Numbered from the stretch's first letter, positions 1 through 12,228 are shown. The stretch: DNA of 64,000 bases from Otatea glauca (GCA_036346275.1 CM070726.1:25765410-25829409); one strand, 5' to 3'. A program made the numbers and translations. The notes: generated by a model from the sequence alone, not told the origin.

Positions 1-1027
1 CACAGATGTTGTACAGCTGGCTTGTGTTTCTTCCAAGCTTCATATGGTGTCATACCTATAACACTTTTTGTCGGCGCGCGATTCAGAATGTATACCGCCG
101 TTGTTACAGCTTCTCCCCAAAATTCACCGGGCATGTTTTTGCTCTTTAACATACTCCGAGCCATCGCCACAATTGTTTGATTTCTCCTTTCTACAACACC
201 ATTCTGCTGAGGGGAATATGGTGCCGTCAAGTACCTCTTGATGCCCAATTGTTCACAGTAAGCAGTGAACTCATTTGATTTAAATTCACCACCTCGATCA
301 GTACGCAGTGCCTTCAGCTTAGCATTTGCTTCTACTTCAGCTGCAAGCTTGATCTTCTTGAAGGCTTGTAGTGCTTCATCTTTTGATTTCAGCAAGACAA
401 TCCACATATATCTGCTAAAATCATCAACAACAAGTAAGAAATACTTGTTGCCTGCTGGCGTTGGCGGGGAGATGGGACCACACATGTCACCATGAGCAAG
501 TTCTAGTCGATCAGTGGCTCTGAAGTTTGATTCTCGTGGGAAGGGGACACGTCGTTGTTTTCCCACCAAACATCCTTCACAGAGCTGCTCCACGTGCTCT
601 AGGAGTGGAAGTCCATGAACCAGCTCCTCTCTCCCCATCTTATGCAGTGCTTGGAAATTTAAATGACCAAAACGTGCATGCCATTTCCATGCCTCATCAT
701 CAAGCCGAGCCAATAGACATATTGGCTGTGCAAGATCAATATTGAGCACGTACAATCTATTCTTGCCTCTTTGTACCTTCAAAAGCAGTTGTCCTTGCCG
801 ATCAATGACGCACAAGAACCCATCTTCTAGAATAACTTTACAACCTCGTTCTTCTAGTTGTCCCAAGCTGATGATGTTACTTGTCAGCTGTGGGATGTAG
901 TAAACATCTGTTAGTGCTTTATGTTCACCCGAACGCCCTTCAATCAACACAGTGCCACGACCGCCGATGGTTACGCTTGATCCATCTCCAAATCTTACAC
1001 TTCCTCTGACATATGTATCAAGCTCTG
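1..1027 (-). pseudogene. copia pol of element D: GAG-pre-integrase and integrase core (partial)
   Basis: An open minus frame runs from the edge of insertion C to the window start with no stop (codons start at 1019, 599 and 239 in the same phase). Early in the frame is the protease tail. Then comes the GAG-pre-integrase zinc region, with a histidine-rich WHARFGHLN segment and a CEGCLVGKQ segment near 540-630. The integrase core follows, with an HGDMCGP-like first catalytic Asp region near 495-510, VDDFSRYMW near 420, LRTDRGGEF near 290 (second Asp), and SPQQNGVVERRN near 190-225, whose Glu is the third catalytic residue. The protein would process and insert the D cDNA. It is separated from its gag-protease half by insertion C, so it is called broken although this stretch itself is clean. 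Confidence 0.92.
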
Positions 1028-4000
1028 TGTAACATCCTGAAAGTTTAGAACAGTAAAAGGTGTACGGTATAAAATTGAGAACAAGTATTTCTGAAGTTTT
1101 AATGTTGTTTGCTCCAATTAAAATTTCTTAGACTTTTGTGTTATGTGAAAAGATTAAATAAAAAGGGAAAACAAAGAAAAAGGTAAAAAGATGAAAATAA
1201 AATTTAGAAAATTTTAACATGAGTCCTATTTAAGCTGGTCATAATGTTTGACCAGTAAGTAGGATTTTTATAAACTTAGGGTCAAGTTAAATAAAATATG
1301 TATCTACTTTTTGACTAAAAACAGTGAATCAAAAAGTAGGAAGAAAAATAACCAATGTCAAGAAAAGCCAAGAAAATTTATATAAATCCCTGGAGATATG
1401 ATGCATCACTGGTAAAATCTTTATAATTAAATGAATTGAAATAAACCTTTTAAAAATTCAAATACAGTGGGTCCAAAATGTAAGGAAAACGATTGTCAGA
1501 ATTTTTATAAAATAATGGCTATTGTTTTTTATTTTAAAATTTTACAGTGATCGAATTACAAGGATTCGAACCTCTCCAAAAAGTTTCAAAAATAAATCCT
1601 TGAAAATGAACCTGTAATTAAATCAAAAACCGAAATCAAAGTTTAGAACCAGGGTACAGTGTCAGAATTTTAAAAATTTTCCTAAAAGGTGTTTTTGTCT
1701 CAAAATTTTCCAGTAGACGTGTGACTCTCAGTAAGACTTATTAGAAAAGTTTGGGAAAATCTGAAATTAGTTTGGGGCTTAAACAAATTCGAAATCTAGA
1801 AATTTCCCGTTCTGTCTTATCGCATTAATCACGTCGTCTCGCCGACAAGTGAGCCCGGCCCTGTTGAAACGTTGACGCGCTGGCCAGCTGGGACGAAGCG
1901 TTGTCTTGCTGCCAATGGGCCCTGGCCCCACCTGTTAGCCTGAGAGCGTGATGTTCTTCTCCCCTTCCTCTCTTCCCGACTGAGGCGAGGCGACACCGCC
2001 GTCCTTCACGTCCGATCCTCACCTGCTCCCGTCCGGCGCAAGCATCGCCCTCCACGCTCGGTCAATCGTGGTCGAGTCGCGTTGGAGAGACGGCAGCGCT
2101 GCTCGTTGCGCTCGGCACAGAAAATGCCGACCGAACCCATTCGTCCAAAACCGCAAGAATCAATCAACTTCGTTCGGTGTTAAGCCTCTCCCTCGCGTCG
2201 CACTTCTCTGCTGCTCCTCACTTTTCCATTTTCACCGAGCTGGGAGCCTGGGAGGCGTCATCTTCCTCGTTGAGCCGGAGGAATCCGAAAAGGGGGGGAA
2301 TCGTCGAATCGGGTGAGTTCCTCCCCAATCTTCCGAATCAACCACACCTCGAGCTTCTCTAGCACCCAAGGGTTACTCATCACTCGCCATTTTGGTTTCA
2401 TTTTGCCTGCAGTGCCGTCGAGCCGCCGCTCTTCTTCCTCACGGCCGGCGCACGGTGGCAGGCCGTTTCAACTCGTCTCCGACCCAGCCATCAGGTGAGC
2501 TCGAATCCCCTAGAGTCACTGTAGCTCGCCTAGCCCAAGATCGCCGGAAAGATGGCCGTTAGTGAGGTCTTCGCCGTCGCGGCCATGGCGCCGCCGCACC
2601 CTCGCGGTGGCAGCCTTGCTCCGTTTCTCTTCCGGCAAGCAAACACCTCTCCTAGGTTCGCCTTGGCGTGCTAGTGCTCATGCCGCTGCCCATTCCGCCG
2701 CGGCGAGGCTGCTTCGCCGGCGGCGAGCAAGAGTCCCTGACGCTCTGCTTTGAGTCGCTGACCGGTGGACCCCACACGTCAGCGAGGCCGTGGGTTTGAA
2801 CTCGGTTTTGGCGCGCGCGGCGGACACCGTTTCCTCTGAGCGAAAGCGTATTTTCAATTTTTGAATGATTTTCAAAAATCGGCCAAAATTCAAATGCTTG
2901 TAACTTTTGAATCATCTGGCCAAATTGAGTGAAACTAATTTCTAAATTCGTATAAAATTCTGTAGTTTCAGAATATACAAAAATTTCTGAAGATGAGTAA
3001 GATGTGATTTTAGGAAAAATTAGAGAGAAGCTTAAGTGTAAATAGGGTGATATGAATAAAATATTTTTGGGATGATCCAATTAAGGAAAAGTAAATTTTT
3101 GTAGAGTCCCTGGGTTATGAGTATTCCAAATAAACCAAATGTTCCCTTGGTACTTTATTATATGTCATATTTGCTCAAAAATGAATATTAAGCATGAAAA
3201 ATGAAATTGAGTAAATGAAAGAAAGGATTAAAGTTTGAATGTTTAAAAGTTCATCCTATTGGGACATAAATCATGGGGAGTTGCTCTTGTGAAAATACTT
3301 AAAGAAAAGTATATGTGGTAGTTGTTTAAATTAAGAAAACAAGATTACTAGTTATAACCGAAATAGATGTAATTTGCTATGAACAAGTTCAAAATAACTC
3401 AAATTCACTTTTAAAATGTTTTTAAGATCATGCCCTGATGTCAGGAAGAAAATGGATAAAAGATGTTGAATGGTTTAGTAATAAATGAAAGTGAAAGATT
3501 GAAAGGTTATAAGTTAGTTTTTGTGTTCATATAGTCCTTTTCAACATATGATAAAATGGATTATATGAATGAGAAGAAATGTAAAAATGGTATAGAAGCA
3601 CTTCACAAAGTATATTCTAGTAGGTTATGGAAAAATAATGATGTTTTGTTAAGGCTTGTATGCAAAACAAGTTAAGGGAATGAGTCTACTTTTTATGTTT
3701 TGCTGAATGATTGAAACAACTAAGCTTTTTCAACTGTGTAAAATAACTCATCCAAGTAAGAAATTTTGGAAGAATAGTGTATAAATGATAACCAATGTTT
3801 TTTCTACCATATTCAAGAAAAATATTCTGTTTTAGAGCTTTGGTTCACTTAGTTTTCATAAGTGTAATAACCTTAAGTGATATGATTTAGTCCTTTTTCC
3901 TTGGCCAGTTTTGTAGCTAAGTCTAGAGTTCAACCAAGCCTTTTCAACAATAGTTTTCAAGCTTCATCCAAACCCTAAAAGTTAAGAGAAGTTGTTAGAT

Positions 4001-6013
4001 TTGATAATTAAAGTATGCTCTAGCTAATTCAAGACTTAAACTCTAATTTCTGTAGTTAATGGACATCAATCTTGTTAGGTTTATAACCCTAGATGATATA
4101 GTTTTTAAGTGCTCTTCTTGGAATCCTGAGAAAATCAGAGAAGGCTCTAGTTTCTTGGAAGGTTGCATCCTCCCAAGAAGCAAATGAGCAATCTTTTCAT
4201 TTCAAATAATTTTAGCATCTATAATTCGATGTTTGAGTTCAAATATTTCATGAATAGCAACCTTCTGTTTAGTTCGGATTTTGCTTATCCATTTGTCTGT
4301 CTGTTTTCTTTTTGCCATTTGAAGTTGCTGATATTCGTTTGTTCTCTTGTTCTCAACGAGTAGAGACCGACATTATCGAAGAAGAAGACGACTATTCTGC
4401 AGATCCGGATTTTATTCCTGACAGTGATTTGCAAGGCAAGCAACTCCTTGATCACGTTGAGCCTGATAATTCACCTACTTTATGTTGTTTTTGCTTATGT
4501 ACAGTGCATCCGGATAATTCCCCATAAAAGAGCTAATTTGGGTTAGAACTGTAGCTAATCCTGTAAATTATGGTTTGTCTCAATCTGTATGGACTTGTGA
4601 ACCTTGTAAACCTTAGATTGAGCTAGACATATTTAATGTCATGCTTGGGTATAATCGCTAGCATAATAATATTTCCTGCTTAAGCCTCTCGTTGGTGTTT
4701 TCAGTCTTTTCAACCGTCATATAATCTTTTGGGAATTGGTTGATGATAATTTGCTAAAAACCCTTAAACGAAACTATGGTTTGACGCGGGTGATTATTTG
4801 GCGCTAGCCGTTGTGCGAAGGATATGCACGTAGCTAGGGTGGAGTATCGCCGTGTCGGATTAAGGACCGAGCAAATGGGATGTTGTAGAACCATGTTTTC
4901 GTGCAACCACAAGGGCTTGTATGGGCGGGTCTTAGCTTAATAAGTTGTTTAGATTTGGCTTTGCATCTATAGAAGGCGGGAGATTGCAGTGCAGTCCGTC
5001 GAGTCTGTTCATAGGGTTTCTACATACCAATGCAACGGTGTAGCCTTGCCCTGGACAGAGACGTGGTGTGTGTGATAAATGTGGATCCACGATTTGGGTG
5101 AGTGTCTCTGTCTTCAGGGCGAGGGTTAACGTCCCGGGCTGGTGTAAAGCCATATCTAAATAATGTAACAGCTTTGTATGATCTCCTTGCCGACACACCG
5201 AAGGAAGTGTGTTAACTGGCCTGACAAAAGAGGTTGATCATTCCTTGTGGGTAAAGTGTACACCTCTGCAGAGTGAAAAATCTGATCGATTAGCCGCACC
5301 CGCGGTAATGGGCACTTGAGGAAAATCCTCCCAATGCTAGAGTTTTGGTGATTTTCCAAAATGGGTTGGGGTTTTGGAAACTGTTTTACAACCATCTTTT
5401 GTATCAAAGGATCGACACCGGGGTTATATGCAGTCGGGTAGACTGGGTTGAAAATCTGGAATATTTGCTTATCATTCTGTCTTTCAATTGCTTTTATTAA
5501 AATACGATGTTGCAATCTATTATGCTTACTCTTTTTAATGTTTCATGCAACTGCAAAATAACCATAGCCTGTCCATTGCTCACTGCATAATTATTTATTT
5601 GCATCGTGAACCAATATAAGTCTTCTTTGAGTACCAATGTACTCAATCTTGCATCATTGTCTCGGAGGAAGAAGATCTGCGATTTCTTGGACGACGCGTT
5701 CTTTCAGGCAGGTCTCGGGGGTTTTGATGATAGTCTCTTCTAGGTTGCCTAGTCAGTGCCTGAGGGTTTAGTAGGCAACCGCAAGGCTGTTTGGAGTTTA
5801 GTTTCCTTTTGGTTTCTGTTTTTATTTCCGCTGTTAAAATGGTTTAAATTTGTACTGACCTCTGTATAATTATTTCAGTTATATAAGTTCTTCTATGTGT
5901 TTGCGTGTATGATTTTGATACGAATGTTGTAAACATGTGAGTGCTAGCTACTGATCCAGGGAATAGCACAGTAATCACATGGAGTTTCCTGTTCATCAGA
6001 ACAGGGTCTCACA
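1028..6013 (+). mobile_element. Long LTR-like insertion 'C' (probable solo LTR, about 5 kb)
   Basis: It begins TGTAACATCC and ends GGGTCTCACA, the TG...CA form of LTRs. It is flanked by TCTG (1024-1027 and 6014-6017). Collapsing one TCTG rejoins the D protease frame exactly, so both borders are well supported. I find no internal gag, pol, primer-binding site or second LTR, so a solo LTR is the simplest reading. It shares segments in the same order with LTR-1, LTR-2 and F: the AT-rich start, a GC-rich block (about 1830-2760), a conserved patch ending in an acidic short ORF (about 4360), a conserved block (about 4850-5330) and the end. The terminal sequence suggests a Ty3/gypsy family with very long LTRs. 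The lineage name is not proven. Confidence 0.8.
4312..4527 (+). other. Short acidic ORF inside long LTR C
   Basis: A 71-codon ORF on the plus strand. Its middle is strongly acidic (VETDIIEEEDDYSADPDF, then a DHVEP motif). The start of the acidic part lines up with short frames in the other long-LTR copies (43708-43793, 46213-46293 and 9692 onwards), which begin with the same V-x-x-D pattern just after a pyrimidine-rich stretch ending in a possible splice acceptor. The ATG at 4312 lies upstream of that possible acceptor, so the true start is uncertain. I do not recognise a family. It could be an LTR-encoded peptide, a gag leader exon, or chance. Confidence 0.3.
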
Positions 6014-7005
6014 TCTGTGAATTGCCTTTTGCATCCTGACATATGATTACTCGCACCTGAGTCTAGGAACCAGATATTGCCTTCATCTTTGTCATCCACT
6101 CCTAGATGCAACTGGATGCTTTCTTCCAACAGGGTCACCTCCTGCTCATCATCATCCCTGGGTTCCATCAATTCACATGTTTCAACCATCAACAAAGCTG
6201 GAACATCATCGCACTTCTCTGTCAGCAATGCCCTTTCTTTCTTTGGCTTCCGACATTCAGATGCGAAGTGTCCATAAATTCCACAATTGAAACATTTTAT
6301 TTTTTTCTTATCAAATTTTGGCTTCAATTCACCCTCCCTGTCTTCCTTCTTCCAGGAAATGCGACTGTTACCTTTGCCGATCTGTTTCTTCCATCCACTG
6401 GTTGAAGGAACTTCACTCTTCTTCTTCTTCTGAATAGACAAGGCCCCCCACTGGGCACGGGAGAACAGTAATTGATCAACTTCCTTACAATCTTCAATAC
6501 TACTCTTCATCCTCTCATCGAATGCCTTATAACGTCCGACAAGATCATCAAGTGACAAAGTCTTCAAATCGACACATTGCTCAATCGAGATGACGAGCTG
6601 CAAGTATCGTGCAAGTGCAGCTCTCAGGAAACGACGCACCACATCGATCTCGGCTAGCTGCTTGTCCTGATCTTCCATGCTACGTATGCCATTTACAATT
6701 GATGACACTCTTGCAGCGAAGACTTCCACGGACTCTGTGTCCAACATCTTCAGATTCTCGAATTCCCTTTTGAGAGTCTGCAGATTGGCTTCTTTCACAC
6801 GCTCATGTCCGATATTCGCCGTCTTGATCGCATCCCATGCCGTATCCCTTCCGGCAATGGCGATCATGAGGTCTTCGGGGATTGCTTGGTAGATTGCCGA
6901 TAATGCTAACCGATCCTTGCGGAACTCAGCGCCTCCTTTCTTGTACACCTCGTCGCCTGGATCTACAGCCTCCCACACCTCCTGGGCTTGCATAGCTACA
7001 CGCAT
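6014..7005 (-). pseudogene. copia gag and protease start of element D
   Basis: A 330-codon open stretch, counted from an in-frame ATG at 7005, reaches the border of insertion C. The first 180 residues match the copia gag (UBN2) pattern, including LKREFENLKM and an SLDDLVGRYKAF-like segment. A lysine-rich linker follows, then one zinc knuckle, CX2CX4HX4C, at about residues 238-251 (CFNCGIYGHFASEC), which binds the packaged RNA. The protease active site DSGASNHM starts near residue 315. The apparent last 23 residues (to 5944) are read from insertion C and are not native. The real start may be upstream, since 230 bases lie between this ATG and the primer-binding site. It is not interrupted apart from C. 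Confidence 0.93.
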
Positions 7006-7233
7006 CTTGATAGCCTATATGGTGTAGGAGCTTCGCGAGAGATACCATATTGAGTTGCATGCACCAGCAAGTTCACCTAAAAGCTTAAGCTGATAAGGAA
7101 AGGTAGGCAATTCACTTATACTTCAACACTCCCCCTCACGTATAGGTTCCCTCAGGCCTAGAACGTGGAATAGAAGTGGACTACAATTATTTTTTTTAAT
7201 TGCATTAATCGGGTCTTGAACTCGAGACCTCTT

Positions 7234-7246
7234 GGCTCTGATACTA
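7234..7246 (-). other. Primer-binding site of element D
   Basis: Read on the minus strand this is TAGTATCAGAGCC, next to the 5' LTR with a two-base gap. It is complementary (one mismatch) to the 3' end of plant initiator methionine tRNA, the usual primer of Ty1/copia reverse transcription. It fixes the orientation of D and the inner edge of its LTR. Confidence 0.88.
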
Positions 7247-7248
7247 AA

Positions 7249-7534
7249 TGTTGGAATCAATCCAGGATCAAACGCACACTTTTGTTGTATGCATGGACTA
7301 AAAACACAAGATGGCCGTTTGAACAATACAATCGCAAGAGAAGATTTTGTGTTGCCAAAACTTGCAACATTTTCTTGGAGATTCTCTCCTTTTATAGACT
7401 AAAGATTACAGAGTAGGAAACCTAAACATATGAAAATTAAATATTACATAGCTAAATATATCTCTAATCAAACCGGCTAATTAGAACTCTAAAAATAGTA
7501 TATGATAATGTGTCACAACTAGCTTATTTCAACA
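7249..7534 (-). repeat. 5' LTR of copia element D (286 bp)
   Basis: On the minus strand it reads TGTTGAAATAAG ... TTGATTCCAACA, with perfect TG/CA ends and a short inverted repeat TGTTG/CAACA. It is bounded inside by the primer-binding site. A TATA box lies on the minus strand near 7388-7396. The matching 3' LTR is outside the window. Confidence 0.88.
7388..7396 (-). promoter_or_regulatory. TATA box in the LTR of element D
   Basis: The minus strand reads TATAAAAGG about 145 bases inside the 5' LTR, which is the usual place for the promoter that drives the genomic RNA of the retrotransposon. Confidence 0.6.
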
Positions 7535-10000
7535 ACCACAATCGCCGCCGGCGTGCTCACAGACCGGCTCCGCCCCGTTCCGTCCCATCGCAAACCCCCG
7601 CCATCACACCATTTGTTTCCCTCCGCTTGTCGCACCCGAAACGCGAGCAAGAGAGCGAGAGCGTGCTCTCCCAAACGGGCCGTGCTCCCTATTTTGCCCC
7701 TCGTCCACCCGTTGTCCCGCTGCGAGTACTTAATTAAGCTCGTCCATGTCCCTGAAAATCCTCAGCTCGCCACTCCTTGTTGCGCCAAGAACCGGAGTCG
7801 TTCGCTCTTTGGTTCGCCGGGAACACGTGCATCGTCCTCGACGCCGTTGAGCACACCCGCGCGCGTCATCTTCACCGGTGAGCTCCTCTCCTCGCAATAC
7901 TCATGTATTTCTTCTTCTTGAGCCCCTCTAATGCATTCCCGTTGGTTGATGTTGCAGTTTGTGCCACGGAACACGGAGAACGCGTCGTCTTTCTCTGCTC
8001 CGGCTGCCGCCGTCTCTTCCTGCTATTTTTGCTCTCCGGTGAGTCGCATCTCAATTAGTTCATTCCCTACCGTCCTTAGGTCAAGTGGAAGCTAACTAGA
8101 AGCTTCTTGTAGCTTCCTTCCTTGCCACTCTTTCTGCCATCGTGCGGCACTTGACGTCGCCGCTGCTCGTCACCATCTGGCCGCCATAGCCCTTCCCCGA
8201 CGTTTTCATACGCCGTGGTGAGCTCCTTGAATCCTACGGTTGCGAATGTGCAACTTATTTCGGCTCTAGTGTTTTCCTTTCTATGGCTCGCTATCTTGGT
8301 CGTTGCCGTCGCCGCTCCAATCACCGTCGACCCCCTAGACCACCACCGATGAAATTGCCATCCACCGCTCCCTCTGTTGCACCGGTCCCCGTGCGCTGTC
8401 GCACCGCCTTTCATCGCTGGTGAGCCCGCCATGCGGCTCGGCAGTGCATGCTCTGCTCTGCCTCAGCTTTCTCTTTCCGTCACTGACAACTGGGCCCGGT
8501 GACAGCACAATTAAGGACAGGATTAAGTTTAATTAAAACCTGGTTAATTTAAATAACAACGGTTAAGTATTATGCATGTATGACATTTCGGTCGAACTGC
8601 AAGTTTTATAATTAAAATGATGTTTAAAGTATGTGAGCATAGAGGTAGGCGTCGTGCTGAACCGGGCCGGTCCGGCACAGGCTCATCGTGCTTCGTGTAT
8701 AAACCGTGTCGGGCCGTACCGTGCTGGCCCGGCTCACCTTCGACGAGCCCAGACACGGTCCATTTGCGTTTTGTGCCTGCTTCGTGCCGTGCCGGTCCAG
8801 GCCCAATCCATTTGCACTATTGCAATGAGAGGAAAGGAGCCGAAAACGCATAGAATTGAGGCAGTGAATGCAAATATCATGAGAAAAAGAACTAAAATTT
8901 ATTTATTTTTGAACAGTTACATAGAGAGAGGGGGATGTGCTCAACACAGGCGAGAGAGGGGGCAATGGGCGAGAAAAAGAGTGAGCGAGACAGACGAGAG
9001 AGATTGAGAGGGACGAGCGAGAGAGAGAGAGCAGTTTCTTGCATCGTCTCTCAATCTCTCTCAGCTCTTTCTCCTGTTTTGTCCGTCTCTCTTAGGTGTC
9101 GACGATAGGGTTGACGTTCATGCTACTGGGTGCATCCATAGCGGTCATTCTCTGTGAGTCAGTGACCTTCATGCTAAGCTTCTTCCTCATACCTTAGGTC
9201 ATCGAGCCTGGTACGTCCCATTCTACAGTGTCGTGCCGGGCCGTGCCGTCCATCGTGTCCGATTCTCAAGCCTGGCACGACCCGTGCTACAGTGTCGTGC
9301 CGGCCCGGCATGACCCACTTCATGTCGGGTCGGACTTCATGTCGAGCCATGACGTCGTGCCTCGAGCCGATCCAAAGGAGCCCGGCCCGAGTGCCCACCT
9401 CTGTGTGAGCATCATGGCCAACTTGTAAGTTTGGATTTTTGGAAAAATAGTAAAATTTGAGAAAAACCTTACATGTGTGGCCCACAACCAAACAGTCAGC
9501 GCCACCTTTCTTTTTTTTTTCAGGATTCGTTTTAAACTAAACCAGCTTTTAACTTCTTACAACTTTTGCATATGAACTCCAAATTGAGTGAAACTTGTTT
9601 TCAAATTTTGAAATTTCATAATCTGCAAAAACATTTGAATTTAGCCTCTGCTTATATTCTTTTTGGCTCTTCTTTGTGCTATTTGGTATTATAGTGTAGA
9701 TACCGATATTTCAAAAAATTTCGTCAACCAACCATAGCAAGAACCATTGTTGAGTGAGCAAAGCAAGCATCTTCTTTGACTATATTTGGTCATATATTTC
9801 ACTATTATGTATGTTACTTTTCAAAATGTATGTGCATGCACGTTTTTCGGTAAAATCACTATATTAATGTAGTTGGTAGTTATTCCTACTTATTGCATTG
9901 ATCTTACCATGATATTTTACCCTCCTTCTTGTTGTCAATCTAGTATTATCCTGTATCAGTAAATGGTGGAACTTGTAAATGAATCGGAATAGTTGATGCT
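7535..10000 (+). repeat. Long-LTR-like repeat 'F' (host of D, truncated on the right)
   Basis: After removal of the hAT element at 8640-9403, this stretch follows the order of C and LTR-2. It has a GC-rich block (7550-8450) with a possible splice donor CCGGTGAGCTC near 7880, then a segment matching 'CCAAATTGAGTGAAAC' (about 9573), then 'GATACCGAT' (about 9697) and a patch like 'TTCCTACTTATTGCAT' (about 9880). The left part would be beyond the window because D is inserted in it. Similarity to the other copies fades near 9950-10040, well short of the expected LTR end. No host gene is visible here. Confidence 0.55.
8640..9403. mobile_element. Non-autonomous hAT element (764 bp)
   Basis: It is flanked by a perfect 8-bp duplication TGTGAGCA (8632-8639 and 9404-9411), the hallmark of hAT transposases. 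The left end TAGAGGTAGGCG and the inverse of the right end CAGAGGTGGGCA form short imperfect terminal inverted repeats. The subterminal parts on both sides are rich in GGCCCGGCACG-type motifs in both orientations (about 8650-8810 and 9205-9390). The centre (8935-9095) is a GAGA-rich stretch that pairs with a CTCTC-rich stretch to give a long hairpin. There is no transposase frame, so it would need a partner in trans. Confidence 0.9.
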
Positions 10001-10118
10001 TAGATAATCGATACTAGTATTTGTAGGTTGGAAAATTGCTAATAGTCCAAAAATGGAAGACACATGTACATCCAGAGGGGGATAAGTTTGTTAATTTGTT
10101 ACCAAAATGAAAACTTAA

Positions 10119-10345
10119 TGTTAAGGAACCTCGCTATCGAATAGTCCGGGGTTCCCGAACAGATCTGAATTGGAGAACAGAAAGAGAGAGAGACACAGGT
10201 ATATGGGGAGCGACGACGGAATTCTTTATTGCTTTCTGATTGCATGTACATTAGGGGGGACCCCTCCTCCTTTTATAGCGCTCATCCAGGGTTTTGGCTA
10301 AGGGACCACATGGGCCTTCCAATGGGCTATTAGGGTTTCTTAACA
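10119..10345 (-). repeat. 3' LTR of copia element A
   Basis: 227 bp from TGTTAAGGAACC to TTTCTTAACA, with terminal inverted TGTTAAG/CTTAACA. It is nearly identical to the right LTR. Next to it inside the element (10346-10360) the minus strand is purine-rich (GGGCCCAAGGGAGAG), fitting a polypurine tract. Confidence 0.95.
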
Positions 10346-10593
10346 CTCTCCCTTGGGCCCTTTGCCGCGAGATGCATATGCCTCATTAAAACTCCAGAAA
10401 AACCCAGTGGGAAAAATACTTGGAGAAAGAGTACATAGCATACGCTTTACTATGTTGCACGAATTGCCTCGTTAAAAACCTTATGCAAGAAAACTTCATG
10501 AAAAACTTGCTAAGGAAAAAGAGTACAATTCACCCAACTTCAATTGCTAATCTTCGATATTTATGTTGGGTATTCATAATTCATGCTCAGGAT

Positions 10594-10968
10594 TCATGTG
10601 GGAGTATGTGACATATCTCCCCCTGAAATATGCACTTCTCTAAGTCTCATCATCTCAATTCCTTTCACACACCTTTCAAAGGTAGATGCTGGGAGTGATT
10701 TAGTGAACAAATCTGCAAGATTTTCACATGACTTAGTATGCAATATCTTGATCTCGTTCATCTTATGCAATTCGTGAGCATAGAAGAACTTGGGGTTGAT
10801 ATGCTTCGTGAGATTGCTCTTCACATAACCCATTTGTGCTTGGGCAACACAAGCTGCATTATCTTCATAGATTATCGTGGGAGTTTGCTCAATGTTCAAA
10901 CCACATGACTTCTGGATGTGGTGAACCATTCTTCTGAGCCATGCATATTCACGAGATGCTTCATACAA
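10594..10968 (-). pseudogene. copia A: RNase H domain
   Basis: A 124-codon open stretch with the copia RNase H signature: EASREYAWLRRM, then IYEDNAACVAQAQ (catalytic Asp), KHINPKFFYAHEL, and the C-terminal NLADLFTKSLP. It removes the RNA strand after reverse transcription. The catalytic motifs are present. The stretch before it (10969-11446) holds the linker from reverse transcriptase (for instance the LVGYADAGY-like region near 11090-11120) but is split into short frames by indels. Confidence 0.9.
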
Positions 10969-11445
10969 AGCGATGATTTTCGAGTGGTTTGTCGACGTCG
11001 AGACAATAGTCTGCTTAGACGACTTTCAAGAAATTGCTGTTCCTCCACATAGGAAAACATGGCCGGTTTGGGACTTGCCAGTATGCGGGTCTGATAAATA
11101 CCCAGCATCGGCATAGCCAACCAAATTCAATTCATTATTTCTTCTAAAGAACAGACCGAGGTCTTTGCTTCCTTGGAGGTAGCGGAAGATGTCCTTGATC
11201 CCTTTCCAATGCCTTTTGGTGGGTTACGATCGCATCGAGCTAGCAAATTCACAATAACGCAATGTCCGGTCTAGTGCTATTCGCAAGGTACATGAGCGCC
11301 CAATTGCACTCAAATATGGGAATTCTGCTCCCGTGACTTCCTCCCCTCTTCTCTAGGTCTCATGGGTCTAGGTCTGCTTGGAGTGACCTTGACCATTGGA
11401 GTCTTCGCAGGATATGCCTTTTCAAATCCAAACCTTTCCAACACT

Positions 11446-12228
11446 TTACGTATAGGTTGATTGATGTACCAAGATTCCTCCTTGGACATGTTCAAGCCGT
11501 AAGCCTAAACAAAACTTGGTTTTACCCAAATCTTTCATTTCAAACTCGGACTTCAAGTATGAGCATGCCTCTTCAATTTCTTCATCCGTCCCAATGATGT
11601 TCAAGTCATCTACATAGACGGAGATTATCTGTAATCCATTCGGGATCATTGTATAAACACACATGGACAATCTTATTTGTTTGTGTAGCCTCTCTTGCAG
11701 AGAAAGTCACTCAGCGATTATACCACATTCTTCCCGATCGCTTCAAATTTCGGTGATTTCTCCAATTTCACACTGCATGAGTTTCTATTTGCTCCATCTT
11801 GGTTGGGATAGGAATTCCTTAGGTACTTTCATGTATATCTCGAATCCAAGTTTCCATACAAATATCTTTGTGACAACATCCATTAGCTTCATTCTCAACT
11901 TCAAGTTGATCGCCATTGAGATCAAATATCTAAAGGTAATTCCGCCCATGACCAGGAGAATATGTTTCTTCATAATCAACTCCGGACGTTGAGTGAAACC
12001 TTGAGCTACAAGCCTTGCTTTATACCTTACAACCGTTGTTTTCATTTCTCTTAGAACAAAGACCCATTTGTGACCTACGGGGTTTATATGGGGAGGTGTG
12101 CGGCATACAGGCCCAAACACCTCTCTCTTGTTCAGAGAGACTAACTCTGCAGTGATTGCCTTTTTCCATTCTTCCCAATCTAGCCTTCTCAATGATCGAG
12201 GCAATCTTCTTTGCAAAGTATGCATCAA
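11446..12228 (-). pseudogene. copia A: reverse transcriptase domain
   Basis: It starts with W-EEWKKAITAELVSL and continues with VGHKWVFVLRE, RYKARLVAQGFTQR and GGITFRYLISMA. After frameshifts the second half reads SVYVDDLNIIGTDEEIEE, with the catalytic YVDD, then EFEMKDLGKTKFCLGL. This is the standard copia polymerase. It is spread over at least two frames (11785-12228 and 11446-11670). The breaks are single-base losses rather than stop mutations, and element B is broken at different places. Confidence 0.92.

Larger units (their letters stand above)
1..7534 (-). mobile_element. Ty1/copia retrotransposon 'D' (5' part, cut by window edge)
   Basis: Right to left on the minus strand it shows a 5' LTR (7249-7534), a primer-binding site, gag with a CCHC knuckle, an aspartic protease motif, and the integrase start. 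The reverse transcriptase and 3' LTR must lie left of base 1. The frame is broken only by insertion C (1028-6013, duplication TCTG). Removing C and one TCTG restores a continuous frame, so D looks recent and otherwise intact in the part seen. D lies inside a longer LTR-like repeat (7535 onwards). The duplication at its right edge would be ACCAC (7535-7539), but the other copy is outside the window. Confidence 0.93.

Noticed and set aside
5944..6013. Apparent C-terminal 23 residues of the D gag-protease ORF
   Set aside because: They are read from insertion C past the TCTG duplication and are not part of the native protein.
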